Assembly (NCBI RefSeq): GCF_024295805.1
Contig: NZ_JANCLX010000004.1
Span: 302,873 to 366,872 of the forward strand
Reading direction: 5' to 3'
DNA: 64,000 nt
Source of the DNA: Streptomyces cucumeris
GTDB lineage: Bacteria; Actinomycetota; Actinomycetes; Streptomycetales; Streptomycetaceae
Below are positions 24,213 to 32,379 of the stretch, piece by piece; the first letter of the stretch is position 1, and each line of letters begins with the position of its first letter. The notes beneath the pieces were generated by a model. That model was not told where the DNA came from. It made no database searches and saw nothing but the letters and a program-made list of their open reading frames with translations. The translations under genes and the position numbers were made by a program.

Positions 24213-26315
24213 GGCCTTCCGCCATCGGTCACGCTCCGCGACAGCGTTGTGAACCTTGGAGCGTTCGATTCCACGGCGGTTGGCGCCCTTGCCGTCGGCG
24301 GTCTTGCCCCACACCTGGCCGGTGGGGACGCCGTACGGCTTCAGCGCGGCCGTGAGCTGTTCTGCCTCCCAGCCGTCGTAGACCCCGGGCCGCAGTTCGG
24401 CGAGGCGGGCCACGACCGTCTCGTTCCACACCTTCGGCTCGTCGGCCGCGACGACGGCCAGGACATCGGCGAGCAGGTCGAACGCGGCCGTCCGGTCGGT
24501 CTCGGGCTCCTCGCCGAGCGCGTGGCCGGTGAGAGTGCCGAGACCCTGGCGGAGTGCTCGGGCGCGGATGGAGATCGTCTCGGCCGCCGGGGCGTCGACA
24601 TAGACCGAGCGGACGATACGGGCGTCTTCGCCCTCGCCGACGAAGTAGCAGATGCCCTTGTCGGCCCAGGCGAACATGTTGGCCCGGACGCCACGCTTGT
24701 AGGAGCCGGTGCCAAGGACCATGTCGTTCTCGATCTGGCCCATGACCTTCAGGCACCACCGCATTCCGGCGTTGGCACTGATCCCGGTGGGCAGCGACTT
24801 GGAGTCCGGCCGCTGGGTGGCCAGCAGCAGCACGATGCCGGTCGCGGGTCCACGCTTCACCAGGTCGGTGCAGATCTCCTCGAACTCCTTGCCGTACGTG
24901 GGGTGCTCGAACCAGACCTGGCACTCGTCCACCCCGACGACGATCGGATGCAGCCCCAGCGACTTCTTCGACGCAAGGTCGCTGGTCACCTTCGACTCCG
25001 GGCACACATCCCGGGGGAGGGAACGGATCATCTTCGCCCGCCGCCGCAGCTCCTCGCGCAGCGCGCGCATGTCCTGGATGGCGTACTCGATGTCCTCCAG
25101 GTCCTCGCCCGCCCGGTGCCGGTGGGCCACCTGGTCACCGATCGGGTCGAGATCACCGGTGCCCTTGAGGTCGTAGGTGTGGAGCTCCGCGCGCGGATCC
25201 AACGCGGCGATCAGCAGGAGCAGCCGGAGGAGGAACGTCTTGCCCATGCGCGGGACGGATCCGATGATCCCGGCGATGTACATGAGCGTCAGCCGGATCC
25301 AACGGCCGCGCTGGTCGGTGGCGAATTCCACCGGCTCGAACAAATCCACCTCACCGGACGTGGCCAGCGGCCACGCCGGCTGCTGGGCCTTGTTCATGTC
25401 CTGGTCGCCGACCCACAGCACCATGCGTCCGGTGTGCTCCTCCGGCACAGCCTCGGGCCAGACACAGCCCAGCGGGCGACGCAGACCGGAGGCGAGCCGG
25501 TCGCGACGGTCCATCACATCGGCCACGGTCACGCCGTACGGAAGGTCGCCTTCGGCGCGCCAGCCGGGGCCGTCGCGGGTGATCGGGGCGGTGAACGCGA
25601 ACCCGTCATGGCCCTTGGCCATCGCCTGGTTGATCTGGCTGATGCTGAGGGCGGCCAACGCACGGAGCACCATGTCACTCGTCAGCTTCCGCGCCTTCGG
25701 CACCTCGACCGCGCGGGTGGCAACTGGCTGGTCGGCCTCGGTGCCCACGAAGCCCAGTGCCAGCACCAGGGCCGACAGGGACACGGCCTGCAGCCAGCCG
25801 GGGGCGAGGACGTACAGAGCGAAGGCGGCGGTGACCCCGACCAGGGAAGCGAGCGTCACGGCCAAGGTGCGGAGGCGCACCCGGCCGTCCCGCTGCCGGG
25901 ACAGCTTCAGATACTCGGCGGCGTCTTCGCGCCGCACCGCGGCCAGCCGGACGGGCTCACCCTCTTTGTCGGCGACCCATCGCATGGTGCCGCCGAGGAA
26001 CCGCGCCGTACCGCGCGGCGCCTGGACGGCAAGCCGCGCCGCGTAGACCGGCGAACGCCACGCGTGGTACGCGGCCACATGGCCGTAGTGCGTGGCCACC
26101 CACTTCGCGGCAGTGGTCAACTCGTCGCGGGACGTGAGCCACGTGGGGATGATGTCGCGGCGCTTCGCGTCCCTGATGCGGGTCATGAAGCGGAGGCCGG
26201 TGGATTGCGGGCCATCCACCATCACCGGGCCCTCGACATGGGAAAGTTGATCCTGCGCAACGTCCTCGTGCCCGGAAGCCTGTCGCTGCTCCGTGGTGGC
26301 GAGGTAAGACACCAT
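24207..26315 (-). CDS. traB: TraB/FtsK-type DNA translocase
   Basis: A 702-residue protein that would pump double-stranded element DNA between mycelia. Two membrane helices (about 148-190) are followed by an FtsK/SpoIIIE motor with Walker A 'GSVPRMGKT' (352-360), Walker B 'VGVDECQVWF', and the 'LLLATQRPDSKSLPTGI' sensor segment. The last 70 residues form a winged-helix-like domain ('YDGWEAEQLTAALKPYGV...RRGIERSKV') suited to reading clt repeats. The ATG at 26315 has AAGGAG eight bases upstream; the open frame upstream to 27011 is a shadow of the DUF2637 gene. A hairpin at 26340-26385 precedes the gene. Confidence 0.93.
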   Translation of the reverse strand: MVSYLATTEQRQASGHEDVAQDQLSHVEGPVMVDGPQSTGLRFMTRIRDAKRRDIIPTWLTSRDELTTAAKWVATHYGHVAAYHAWRSPVYAARLAVQAPRGTARFLGGTMRWVADKEGEPVRLAAVRREDAAEYLKLSRQRDGRVRLRTLAVTLASLVGVTAAFALYVLAPGWLQAVSLSALVLALGFVGTEADQPVATRAVEVPKARKLTSDMVLRALAALSISQINQAMAKGHDGFAFTAPITRDGPGWRAEGDLPYGVTVADVMDRRDRLASGLRRPLGCVWPEAVPEEHTGRMVLWVGDQDMNKAQQPAWPLATSGEVDLFEPVEFATDQRGRWIRLTLMYIAGIIGSVPRMGKTFLLRLLLLIAALDPRAELHTYDLKGTGDLDPIGDQVAHRHRAGEDLEDIEYAIQDMRALREELRRRAKMIRSLPRDVCPESKVTSDLASKKSLGLHPIVVGVDECQVWFEHPTYGKEFEEICTDLVKRGPATGIVLLLATQRPDSKSLPTGISANAGMRWCLKVMGQIENDMVLGTGSYKRGVRANMFAWADKGICYFVGEGEDARIVRSVYVDAPAAETISIRARALRQGLGTLTGHALGEEPETDRTAAFDLLADVLAVVAADEPKVWNETVVARLAELRPGVYDGWEAEQLTAALKPYGVPTGQVWGKTADGKGANRRGIERSKVHNAVAERDRWRKAG

Positions 26316-26339
26316 GTGTCCTGCTCCTTCTGGGGAGTG

Positions 26340-26385
26340 GCGGGGCCCGGTGCATCGCTTTGGTCGGTTGAGGACCGGGCCCCGC
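26340..26385 (-). terminator. Hairpin in front of traB
   Basis: GCGGGGCCCGGT (26340-26351) pairs perfectly with ACCGGGCCCCGC (26374-26385), leaving a 22-base loop. It lies between the DUF2637 gene and the traB ribosome-binding site on the minus strand and could terminate or attenuate read-through into the translocase gene, whose unregulated expression is often toxic. Confidence 0.55.
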
Positions 26386-26418
26386 TCAGACGGGCTCGTT
26401 CGTCCGCGCGGGCGGGGG

Positions 26419-27276
26419 CTACTGTTCGCTGGCGGTCGCACCCACCAGGTGAGTGAAATGGCTGGCAGAGCGAGTGCGGCGACTGTCCACGGCCTTGATG
26501 CGCTTGCGGCCCCAGCCCTCGCTGAACCCGAACTCCCTGCCGAGCGCGGCCGGGCCGATCGGGCTTCCAGCGTCGAGCGAGTCCGCGTACACCTGCTCCG
26601 CACGCTGCCGCGTACGCTCCAACTCGGCCTCGTCGAAGACCTTGCTGCGGGTGTCGCGTACGGGCGTACGGGCGGGCCGTACGGGGGCCGTGCGCTCAGG
26701 ATGCCGAACGGCGGGTGTACGGCGGCCCACCTGCGCGTACGGGGACTGCTGGCTGCTTGGTGTACGCACCGGCGTGCGGACCTCCTCAGCCGGGCCGGGA
26801 CCCGGAGCGACCGCCGTACGGTCCCACTTCGGCGTGCTGCCGCGTACGCTCTGCGGCCGATGGTGGAGGACCTTCGCCACGAGATCCGAGCCGAAGAAGA
26901 TCGCGCCGACCGGCAGCGAGGTGGCCAGCAGCACCAGGGCCCAGTTGGCGGGGTCCCACTCCGCGATCCGCATGCGCTCGCCGCCGCCGTGCAGCTCGGG
27001 AACCAGGCCATGCGTGTAGTTGAGTACCAGCGAGGCGAGCGTGTAAGTCGCCAGGACGCGCAGAGCGAACCTGCGGTCCTCGCCGGTGAGCGCCAGCGTG
27101 GCGACCAGGGCGAGGGCCATCAATCCGTCCACCACGAACGGGTAGAGCCGCGCTGCCACGGCGTCCGCACCTACCGTCGCGGCCACATCCCGCAGCGCGT
27201 TCCACGAGACGCGGAACGCCATGGCGACGACCGCGACCAGGGCGGTGACGAGAAGAGTCTTGGCGACGCGGTTCAC
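26419..27276 (-). CDS. DUF2637 four-span membrane protein (SpdB-like)
   Basis: A 285-residue protein. Residues 1-135 hold four membrane helices with the DUF2637 pattern ('LYPFVVDGLMALALVATL', 'WALVLLATSLPVGAIFF'). A disordered Arg/Thr/Pro/Val-rich linker follows ('RTPVRTP', 'RPARTPVRDTR'). The C-terminal domain with 'IGPAALGREFGFSEGWGRKRIK' reads like a helix-turn-helix. DUF2637 proteins accompany traB on AICEs and are thought to be spread proteins. It overlaps the gene upstream by four bases. The membrane-plus-DNA-binding layout suggests that it tethers element DNA at the membrane (inference). Confidence 0.8.
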   Translation of the reverse strand: MNRVAKTLLVTALVAVVAMAFRVSWNALRDVAATVGADAVAARLYPFVVDGLMALALVATLALTGEDRRFALRVLATYTLASLVLNYTHGLVPELHGGGERMRIAEWDPANWALVLLATSLPVGAIFFGSDLVAKVLHHRPQSVRGSTPKWDRTAVAPGPGPAEEVRTPVRTPSSQQSPYAQVGRRTPAVRHPERTAPVRPARTPVRDTRSKVFDEAELERTRQRAEQVYADSLDAGSPIGPAALGREFGFSEGWGRKRIKAVDSRRTRSASHFTHLVGATASEQ

Positions 27277-27527
27277 CGGTCACCGTCCACCGGGCAACGC
27301 AGAAGGTCCGTCGCCTCGGTCTCGATCGCCGCCACGGTGATCCGGACCACGAAGCCCATCAGATCCGGGTAATCGGCGAGGATGTCCCGGGCGGCTTCCA
27401 ACCTGGCCGCGCGGTCTTCCTCACTCTCTCCCTCCACACCGAGCCACAGGTCAAGCGGTGTGCCGTGGGCCAGTTCCAGGCATTCGGCGTCCGGGGCAGC
27501 CGGGTAGGCGGTGATGAAGTGGTTCAT
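27273..27527 (-). CDS. Small acidic element protein
   Basis: An 84-residue acidic protein ('YPAAPDAECLELAHGTPLDLWLG', 'ESEEDRAARLEAARDILADYPDLMG'). Function unknown; small proteins of this kind precede DUF2637 genes on many AICEs (from memory). The second of two ATGs (27527) fits the CAGGAG Shine-Dalgarno; the first ATG would leave one base of spacing. Overlaps the DUF2637 gene by ATGA. Confidence 0.65.
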   Translation of the reverse strand: MNHFITAYPAAPDAECLELAHGTPLDLWLGVEGESEEDRAARLEAARDILADYPDLMGFVVRITVAAIETEATDLLRCPVDGDR

Positions 27528-27552
27528 GAAGTTCATCTCCTGATCTCGAATC

Positions 27553-27624
27553 GGGCGGGGAGACCAGAGCGGCGGCGATGTCCTTTGCACGGGAGGGCCA
27601 CCACCCCGGCGCGGGTGTTCGTCA
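27553..27624 (-). repeat. Duplicated intergenic spacer, copy 2
   Basis: Homologous to 22279-22344, running like that copy from the stop codon of the gene upstream on the minus strand to just before the next ribosome-binding site. The shared core GCGGCGGCGATGTCC(T)TTGCACGGGAG is almost unchanged, while the genes on either side are unrelated. Confidence 0.6.
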
Positions 27625-27990
27625 GACGCGGATCCGGCGCGGCCGGTGGAAGAGGTTGATAAGACCGCTGGTGACCGTGGTCAGCGAGGTGAAGGCGACG
27701 AAGAGGGTCAAGAGGATGTCGCCGCCCTCGTTGAAGACCGCGAAGCCCGTCACCACCGCGGCGACGAGGCCGACGAACACGAAGAGCAGGATCGACAGGT
27801 CCTGACCTGCGGACTGCTGGGTGCAGCCCCGCGCGACGAGCTCCAGCTCGTGTGGCTGCACGGCCCGGATCTCATTGCGCGCCACTTCGAGGCAGACGAG
27901 GTTGCCGTGGCTGTGGCTGGCGACGCCGGTCACGGTGCCAAGCGCCTGGTCGTTGCGGACGCGGACGACGTCGCCAATGGCGAGAAGCAT
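27622..27990 (-). CDS. Two-span membrane protein with KOW-like N-terminus
   Basis: A 122-residue protein. The first 55 residues ('IGDVVRVRNDQALGTVTGVA') form a small beta-barrel-like domain similar to KOW/Tudor modules. Two membrane helices follow ('ILLFVFVGLVAAVVTGFAV', 'ILLTLFVAFTSLTTVTSGLI'). GGAGAT precedes the ATG at 27990. It is the first gene of the leftward transfer operon, opposite the GntR gene, so it is probably under direct control of that regulator. Function unknown. Confidence 0.65.
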   Translation of the reverse strand: MLLAIGDVVRVRNDQALGTVTGVASHSHGNLVCLEVARNEIRAVQPHELELVARGCTQQSAGQDLSILLFVFVGLVAAVVTGFAVFNEGGDILLTLFVAFTSLTTVTSGLINLFHRPRRIRV

Positions 27991-28060
27991 GGGTGATCTC
28001 CGTTTCGTCAGGGCCAAGCGGCACGCGGAAGCACGCGGGCAAGGCACGCCGAGATGACCT

Positions 28061-28150
28061 CCTTAAGAGGTCTTGTCCTCAAGACCTCTTAAGGACTTGC
28101 GAAGACCATAGAGATGGAGACCTCAGGTCGTCAACACCTCTTAAGGACTT
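28061..28150. promoter_or_regulatory. CTTAAG operator cluster between GntR gene and transfer operon
   Basis: A perfect palindrome CCTTAAGAGGTCTTG-TCCT-CAAGACCTCTTAAGG (28061-28094). A second dyad GACCT-C-AGGTC lies at 28119-28129, and CCTCTTAAGGACTT occurs at 28085-28098 and again at 28137-28150, 52 bp (five helical turns) later. The last copy overlaps a TATGCT -10 box (28150-28155) for the GntR gene. The arrangement suits GntR autoregulation plus repression of the leftward operon. Confidence 0.65.
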
Positions 28151-28190
28151 ATGCTGAGACCGTCCGAACAACCGAGGACGGTGAGCACGC

Positions 28191-28976
28191 ATGGCCAAGT
28201 ACGAGCAGATCGCTGACGCGCTGCGGCAGAGCATTCGCGCAGGTCAGCTCCAACCGGGAGAGAGGCTTCCGGCGGAGGACAAGCTCGCGGCGCAGTACCG
28301 GACCAGCGTGCCGACACTCCAGCGAGCGCTGTCGGAGCTGGCGGCCGAGGGGCTGATCGACAAGCGGCACGGGGTGGGGACCTTCGTCCGCAAGCCGCGA
28401 CAGCGCGTCGAGCGGAACAACGCGCGGCACCAGTGGGAGAAGGACCGCGCGCGCCAGCCCGAGGCCGAGCGGCAGAAGACCGGATCCACGGAGCACGACA
28501 CCGGGCTTGAGGTGACCGACCTCGCGTTCCGCGCCGAGTACCGCGACGCCGAGGCGAACGAGGACCTGGCGTCGGTCTTCGGGGTCCCGGTGGGCACGCG
28601 CCTACTGGAACGGATCTACCGCACCAACTCCGTTGATGAGGAAGCCCCGTTCGCGCTGGTGCATTCCTACCTCGTCCACGAAGTAGTGGCCGGTAACCCG
28701 GACCTGCTCAACGCCGCCAACGAGCCCTGGCCGGGAGGCACACAGAATCAACTCCACACGGTTGGCATCGAGCTGGACCGTATCGAGGAACGCATTACCG
28801 CCCGCCCGCCGACGGTGGAGGAGGCCGAAGAGCTCGGCATCAAGAAGGGCGTGTCCGTCTTCCTCCTCCGGAAGATCTCCACGGACATCGACGACCGGGT
28901 GGTCGAGGTCTCGGATGTCACGCTGTCCGGAGACCGCACGGAGCTCGTCTTCACCACTCCGCTGAAGAGGTGGTGA
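28191..28976 (+). CDS. GntR/HutC-family regulator (KorSA-like), first of three
   Basis: A 261-residue regulator. The N-terminal winged helix ('YEQIADALRQSIRAGQLQPGERLPAEDKLAAQYRTSVPTLQRAL' region, residues 4-70) is followed by a UTRA ligand-binding domain (about 110-255) with 'ERIYRTNSVDEEAPFAL' and 'RPPTVEEAEELGIKKG'. Regulators of this type (KorSA of pSAM2, TraR/KorA of plasmids) repress transfer genes. It sits opposite the transfer operon with a palindrome cluster in between, so control of transfer is likely. The glycosyltransferase gene follows after two bases in the same transcript. Confidence 0.9.
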   Translation: MAKYEQIADALRQSIRAGQLQPGERLPAEDKLAAQYRTSVPTLQRALSELAAEGLIDKRHGVGTFVRKPRQRVERNNARHQWEKDRARQPEAERQKTGSTEHDTGLEVTDLAFRAEYRDAEANEDLASVFGVPVGTRLLERIYRTNSVDEEAPFALVHSYLVHEVVAGNPDLLNAANEPWPGGTQNQLHTVGIELDRIEERITARPPTVEEAEELGIKKGVSVFLLRKISTDIDDRVVEVSDVTLSGDRTELVFTTPLKRW

Positions 28977-28978
28977 CC

Positions 28979-29737
28979 ATGCCGAACGTCATCACCGTCA
29001 TCACCGCGGTGCATGCCCCAGGGGCGCAGTACCTTCCAGACGCCTACAAGTCCTTGCAGGAACAGGAGTTGCCGGACGGCTGGGAGTGGCAGTGGGTCAT
29101 CCAGGAGGACGGCGAAACCGACGCGGTCCGCCCCTACGTCCCCGATGACGCCCGCATCAGCTTCGGCCAGGGCCGGCACGGCCGGGCCGCGATGGCCCGC
29201 ACGATGGGCCTCTCCCGGGCCGAGGGCGAGTACGTCAAGGTACTGGACGCCGATGACATGCTCACCCCAGGCTCCCTGGCCCGTGATCTGCACGCGCTGA
29301 GGGAGAACCCGGACGTCGGCTGGACCACGTCACGTGTGCTCGACCTCCTGCCCGATGGCTCCACCGTCGGCTTTGAGGGCGACCCACCGCCAGGACCACT
29401 CGCCCGCGGCGCCGTCCTCGACTTCTGGAAGTCCCACAACTACCGCGCCCAGGTCCACCCGGCGACACTCGCCATGCGCCACGACCTGCTCCTGGCCCTC
29501 GGCGGCTGGATGGCCCTGCCCGCGTCCGAGGACACCGGCCTCCTCTTGGCCCTCAGCGCCGTAAGCCGTGGCTGGTTCACCCCCGAGACCGGCCTGCTCT
29601 ACCGCAAGTGGCCAGGCCAGGTCACCAGCCAGGCTGCGCACGCCGACGAGAGCGAGCGGAAGGCACGTTTCGCTGTCGTCGAGGCGAGAGCCCGTGTCTT
29701 GGCGGCGATGGATGGCTGGCGGTACTGGACTGGCTGA
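28979..29737 (+). CDS. Glycosyltransferase family 2-like protein
   Basis: A 252-residue GT-A-fold protein. The nucleotide-binding start 'VITVITAVHAPGAQYLPDAYKSL' and the metal-binding 'LDADDM' motif are clear; 'YRKWPGQVTS' near the C-terminus is typical of a subset of such proteins carried on Streptomyces elements. No membrane helices. It shares the transcript of the GntR regulator (two-base gap, AAGAGG before the ATG), an odd combination that I have met on AICEs, where the role of the transferase is unknown. Sugar donor and acceptor cannot be predicted. Confidence 0.8.
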   Translation: MPNVITVITAVHAPGAQYLPDAYKSLQEQELPDGWEWQWVIQEDGETDAVRPYVPDDARISFGQGRHGRAAMARTMGLSRAEGEYVKVLDADDMLTPGSLARDLHALRENPDVGWTTSRVLDLLPDGSTVGFEGDPPPGPLARGAVLDFWKSHNYRAQVHPATLAMRHDLLLALGGWMALPASEDTGLLLALSAVSRGWFTPETGLLYRKWPGQVTSQAAHADESERKARFAVVEARARVLAAMDGWRYWTG

Positions 29738-30267
29738 CTCCCCACACGGCAGCCAGCCGCCTGACCCCATACACGCATCCCCGGCAAGGCCCTGAACCGG
29801 AACCCGCTTATGGCCGCGATGAAGGGCATCGAGACCGGAATCCAAGGCTGACGAGGCGTTTGTCAGCAGACGAGCGCTGACATCATGAATGCTGGCCGCT
29901 TGATGCAGCCGGTACAACTCAGCACATGTGCCGTCAAGGCGAAGTGGATGGTGGCCGCCCGCGGTCGCGTCGGCTTGCTTACTGTCCAAGGCATGCTCCG
30001 CGCGGCACAGACCTGCTTGGGAAGCTAGTCAAGACCCCGGGACGCGTTGATCGCCCTAGTGGACAGCGGATACGTGGAATAGTTCAATCTCTACCTTTCT
30101 CGATACGTCAACTCACAAGGACATTTACTGATGCATGAGTGAAGTATCGGCCAAATTCTGGCTGGTTCACTTTCCGAGAACGCAGGATTTCCATGAAGAC
30201 GATAATATGACAAATCGTCTGAACTGCCCTGCACTTGGCTGGGCGACATCCCTGCGGATTGGAAACC
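29738..30267. other. 530-bp intergenic region at the transfer/cargo junction
   Basis: Composition shifts here to lower GC. I see no gene with a ribosome-binding site. The reading 'RDALIALVDSGYVE-stop' at about 30030-30082 looks like the C-terminus of a lost gene but has no matching upstream part. The nuclease gene that follows must have its promoter in the right part; AT-rich stretches at 30100-30215 are candidates. Confidence 0.4.
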
Positions 30268-31716
30268 ATGAGACCGGACCGCCGACCTGCCTTATTCTCC
30301 ACAAGAGTGATTGCTACGCTCGCCGCCGCGGCACTCATACCCGTGATGTCACCTGCCGCTAAAGCAGAGGGTAGTGAACTCACCGTCGAATCATATGCAC
30401 TCCCCATCGGGGCAAAGATTCCAACCCTGGAGGAACTGCAAAACCCGGAAGTCAGGTCCAAGCTCGCTCGTGATTCAAAGGTGGCCGAATCCCCTGCCGT
30501 CCCTCAGGAGATGCTCGGCTCCGCTACGGCTGGCCTCCCCAGGGCAACTGAACCATCAGCGCACCCGCCGGCCACTGCAGATACATCCGAGGGCATAGCG
30601 GCCGCTGGCTCACTGTACCCCGATCCGTCTCGGAAGATGTCGCGAACGGAATGCAGGAACGAACTCGACGGACATCTGTTCTACGCCAAATCACGCTTCG
30701 CCATGTGCGGCGGCATTCAGATGGTCCAGACGTGGTTCGAGCGTCGCAGGCCGGTGGGGCAAACTGCATTTACCGCTTGGGTGATAGGAACCATACCGAA
30801 CCCCAAAGATCGTTCGGTTCAGTTTGATTACTACTACTCGAACTTCCATGATAGCGGAAGGAATCTATCGGAGGGCCTGAGAGTGGACACCACTCTCAAG
30901 ATGGACATGCTGCATGCCCCGAGGGCAAGGAAGACGCAATCAGGCTCGCCTCCCCCTTCCAGGACGTTCGACAGACTCAAGCGTGAGAACCGTACCTATA
31001 TGCATGATGTGGCATTCGATGCAGGGCAAGGTGTGGGCCCTGACGATCTCATCACCATGGCGTACCAGCCCACAGTGAAAGTTACCTTCCCTCTGGCGTG
31101 GCCGGGAACTCCCAAGCCCACGGACAGTCAGCGAATAACTTTTGCTGGCATGAATTGGGATGCGGCCGGATACTTGCCAAACAGTGACGTTGCCGATACC
31201 AAGAAGCGGGGTGGCGCCGCATTTGCCTACATCGCCGAACTGCCCTACAGCATGAAGGCTGGGGCACCTGAAAGGGCCGTCGCGCAGCATCTAAACCAGG
31301 CTCACAAGAAGCCGGGTGAGACATATCCGAAACTCTCCACCAAGGACGTGCCTGGCTTCGATGCGGACCATAGGCTCCATCGCTTGTTCCACGACGCCGC
31401 GCGCAAGAAGAAGAACCGGGCGGATGCAAGGAAGGTATGTGTCGAGGTTTGGGGAGCGGACTACGCGACGAATGACCCGGCGGGCCCGCGGGAGTGTGAT
31501 GAGTACCCATTCGCCTCAACCTATGAGGGCGCTGCCCAGCCAACAACCGAGCCGGGTGCCCGCAAGAATAATTGGTCGGCGAAGGCACTCGCTAAGAACG
31601 ACAACAGCAAGGCTGGCACAATCTTGGGCGAGTTCTACGACAAGAACAGAATGATCGATGGTCGAAATTCTCGCGGCGAAGAGGTGGACGGGTACATAGT
31701 GAGAATAACCAACTAG
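30268..31716 (+). CDS. Secreted protein with NucA/NucB-type deoxyribonuclease domain
   Basis: A 482-residue protein with a signal peptide (basic start, hydrophobic 'VIATLAAAALIPVM', cleavage near SPAAKA-EG). The last 110 residues carry the NucA/NucB nuclease signature: 'CDEYPFASTYEGA' with the catalytic acidic cluster, then 'NDNSKAGTILGEFYDKNRMIDG'. NucB-type enzymes are small secreted, non-specific DNases. The 300-residue middle region has no known fold and contains two Cys pairs. ATG 30268 is chosen because the signal peptide starts there; the Shine-Dalgarno is weak. Lower GC than the core genes. Possible roles are competitor killing, nutrient release or handling DNA at the surface. Confidence 0.82.
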   Translation: MRPDRRPALFSTRVIATLAAAALIPVMSPAAKAEGSELTVESYALPIGAKIPTLEELQNPEVRSKLARDSKVAESPAVPQEMLGSATAGLPRATEPSAHPPATADTSEGIAAAGSLYPDPSRKMSRTECRNELDGHLFYAKSRFAMCGGIQMVQTWFERRRPVGQTAFTAWVIGTIPNPKDRSVQFDYYYSNFHDSGRNLSEGLRVDTTLKMDMLHAPRARKTQSGSPPPSRTFDRLKRENRTYMHDVAFDAGQGVGPDDLITMAYQPTVKVTFPLAWPGTPKPTDSQRITFAGMNWDAAGYLPNSDVADTKKRGGAAFAYIAELPYSMKAGAPERAVAQHLNQAHKKPGETYPKLSTKDVPGFDADHRLHRLFHDAARKKKNRADARKVCVEVWGADYATNDPAGPRECDEYPFASTYEGAAQPTTEPGARKNNWSAKALAKNDNSKAGTILGEFYDKNRMIDGRNSRGEEVDGYIVRITN

Positions 31717-31727
31717 CTACTCGCCTT

Positions 31728-31761
31728 GTTCGGGGAACCGTGTCCTCACGGTTCCCCGAAC
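31728..31761. terminator. Bidirectional terminator
   Basis: GTTCGGGGAACCGTG / CACGGTTCCCCGAAC, a perfect 15-bp stem with a TCCT loop, 11 bp after the nuclease stop and 6 bp from the end of the convergent gene. Serves both. Confidence 0.92.
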
Positions 31762-31767
31762 AGTTCG

Positions 31768-32232
31768 TCACATAGGCCAAAACTGCATCAGGTAGTTCTC
31801 AATGCCTTCGGGTACTTCGACTTGCGCTTGACGGAAAACCTCGTCTCTGCCCGCGCAGTAGACCCTTACCTTCCAAGTTGTTTCAGGGCGGCCCAACGCA
31901 ATCCTATCTAGCTGTTTGGTCGTTGTGACGCACACGGCCAATCTTCCAGTCCGCGAGATAATACTTCCCTCTTCTCGGATATCCCACATAGCGTCTGAGT
32001 CAATAGGCGGCTCGGCGTCCCACACCTCAGCAATCAGATTAGCTGTATGAGTGTGCCCGGCGCTCAAAATATCCAGTCGCCCTTCCCGAGGAGTCATGAC
32101 TTGGCCCTCGTTGTCCTCTCGACCTGAGGGATATCTCTCGGGGATCAGTGAATCGTCTGCTTCTTGTAGAGCCCATCCGTAGAAGTCCACCTCGACTTCT
32201 ATTTCTGCTCGACTCACTTGCTTGGCCACCAT
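31768..32232 (-). CDS. Unknown protein convergent with the nuclease gene
   Basis: A 154-residue soluble, acidic protein with alternating beta-strand character ('AEIEVEVDFYGWALQ', 'GRLAVCVTTTKQLDRI', 'WKVRVYCAGRDEV') ending in 'VPEGIENYLMQFWP'. The end recalls the C-terminal 'LPEGxYxLxCW' strand of ComJ, the inhibitor of NucA in Bacillus, but the similarity is too short to prove kinship. It shares a bidirectional terminator with the nuclease gene. A nuclease inhibitor is a plausible hypothesis; another is an unrelated defence or immunity protein. Start ATG 32232. Confidence 0.55.
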   Translation of the reverse strand: MVAKQVSRAEIEVEVDFYGWALQEADDSLIPERYPSGREDNEGQVMTPREGRLDILSAGHTHTANLIAEVWDAEPPIDSDAMWDIREEGSIISRTGRLAVCVTTTKQLDRIALGRPETTWKVRVYCAGRDEVFRQAQVEVPEGIENYLMQFWPM

Positions 32233-32379
32233 GAACTCCTAGTCGGTCATCCCTTTGGGCGCGCCGCTTGCGCCTTGGCGCCGTCGCTATGGGCTGAGAA
32301 GCTGAATCGATCGATTACACCTGGAGTGGCGGACGCGCTCATGGCCTGTCCGAGTACAGGTATGCACGGAACCCACTGG

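Noticed and set aside
24141..26456. 771-codon open frame antisense to the translocase gene
   Set aside because: Shadow of traB; no ribosome-binding site and no recognisable protein.
30030..30082. Possible C-terminal gene remnant (RDALIALVDSGYVE)
   Set aside because: Short; no homologous upstream part in any frame, and too little to name a source gene.
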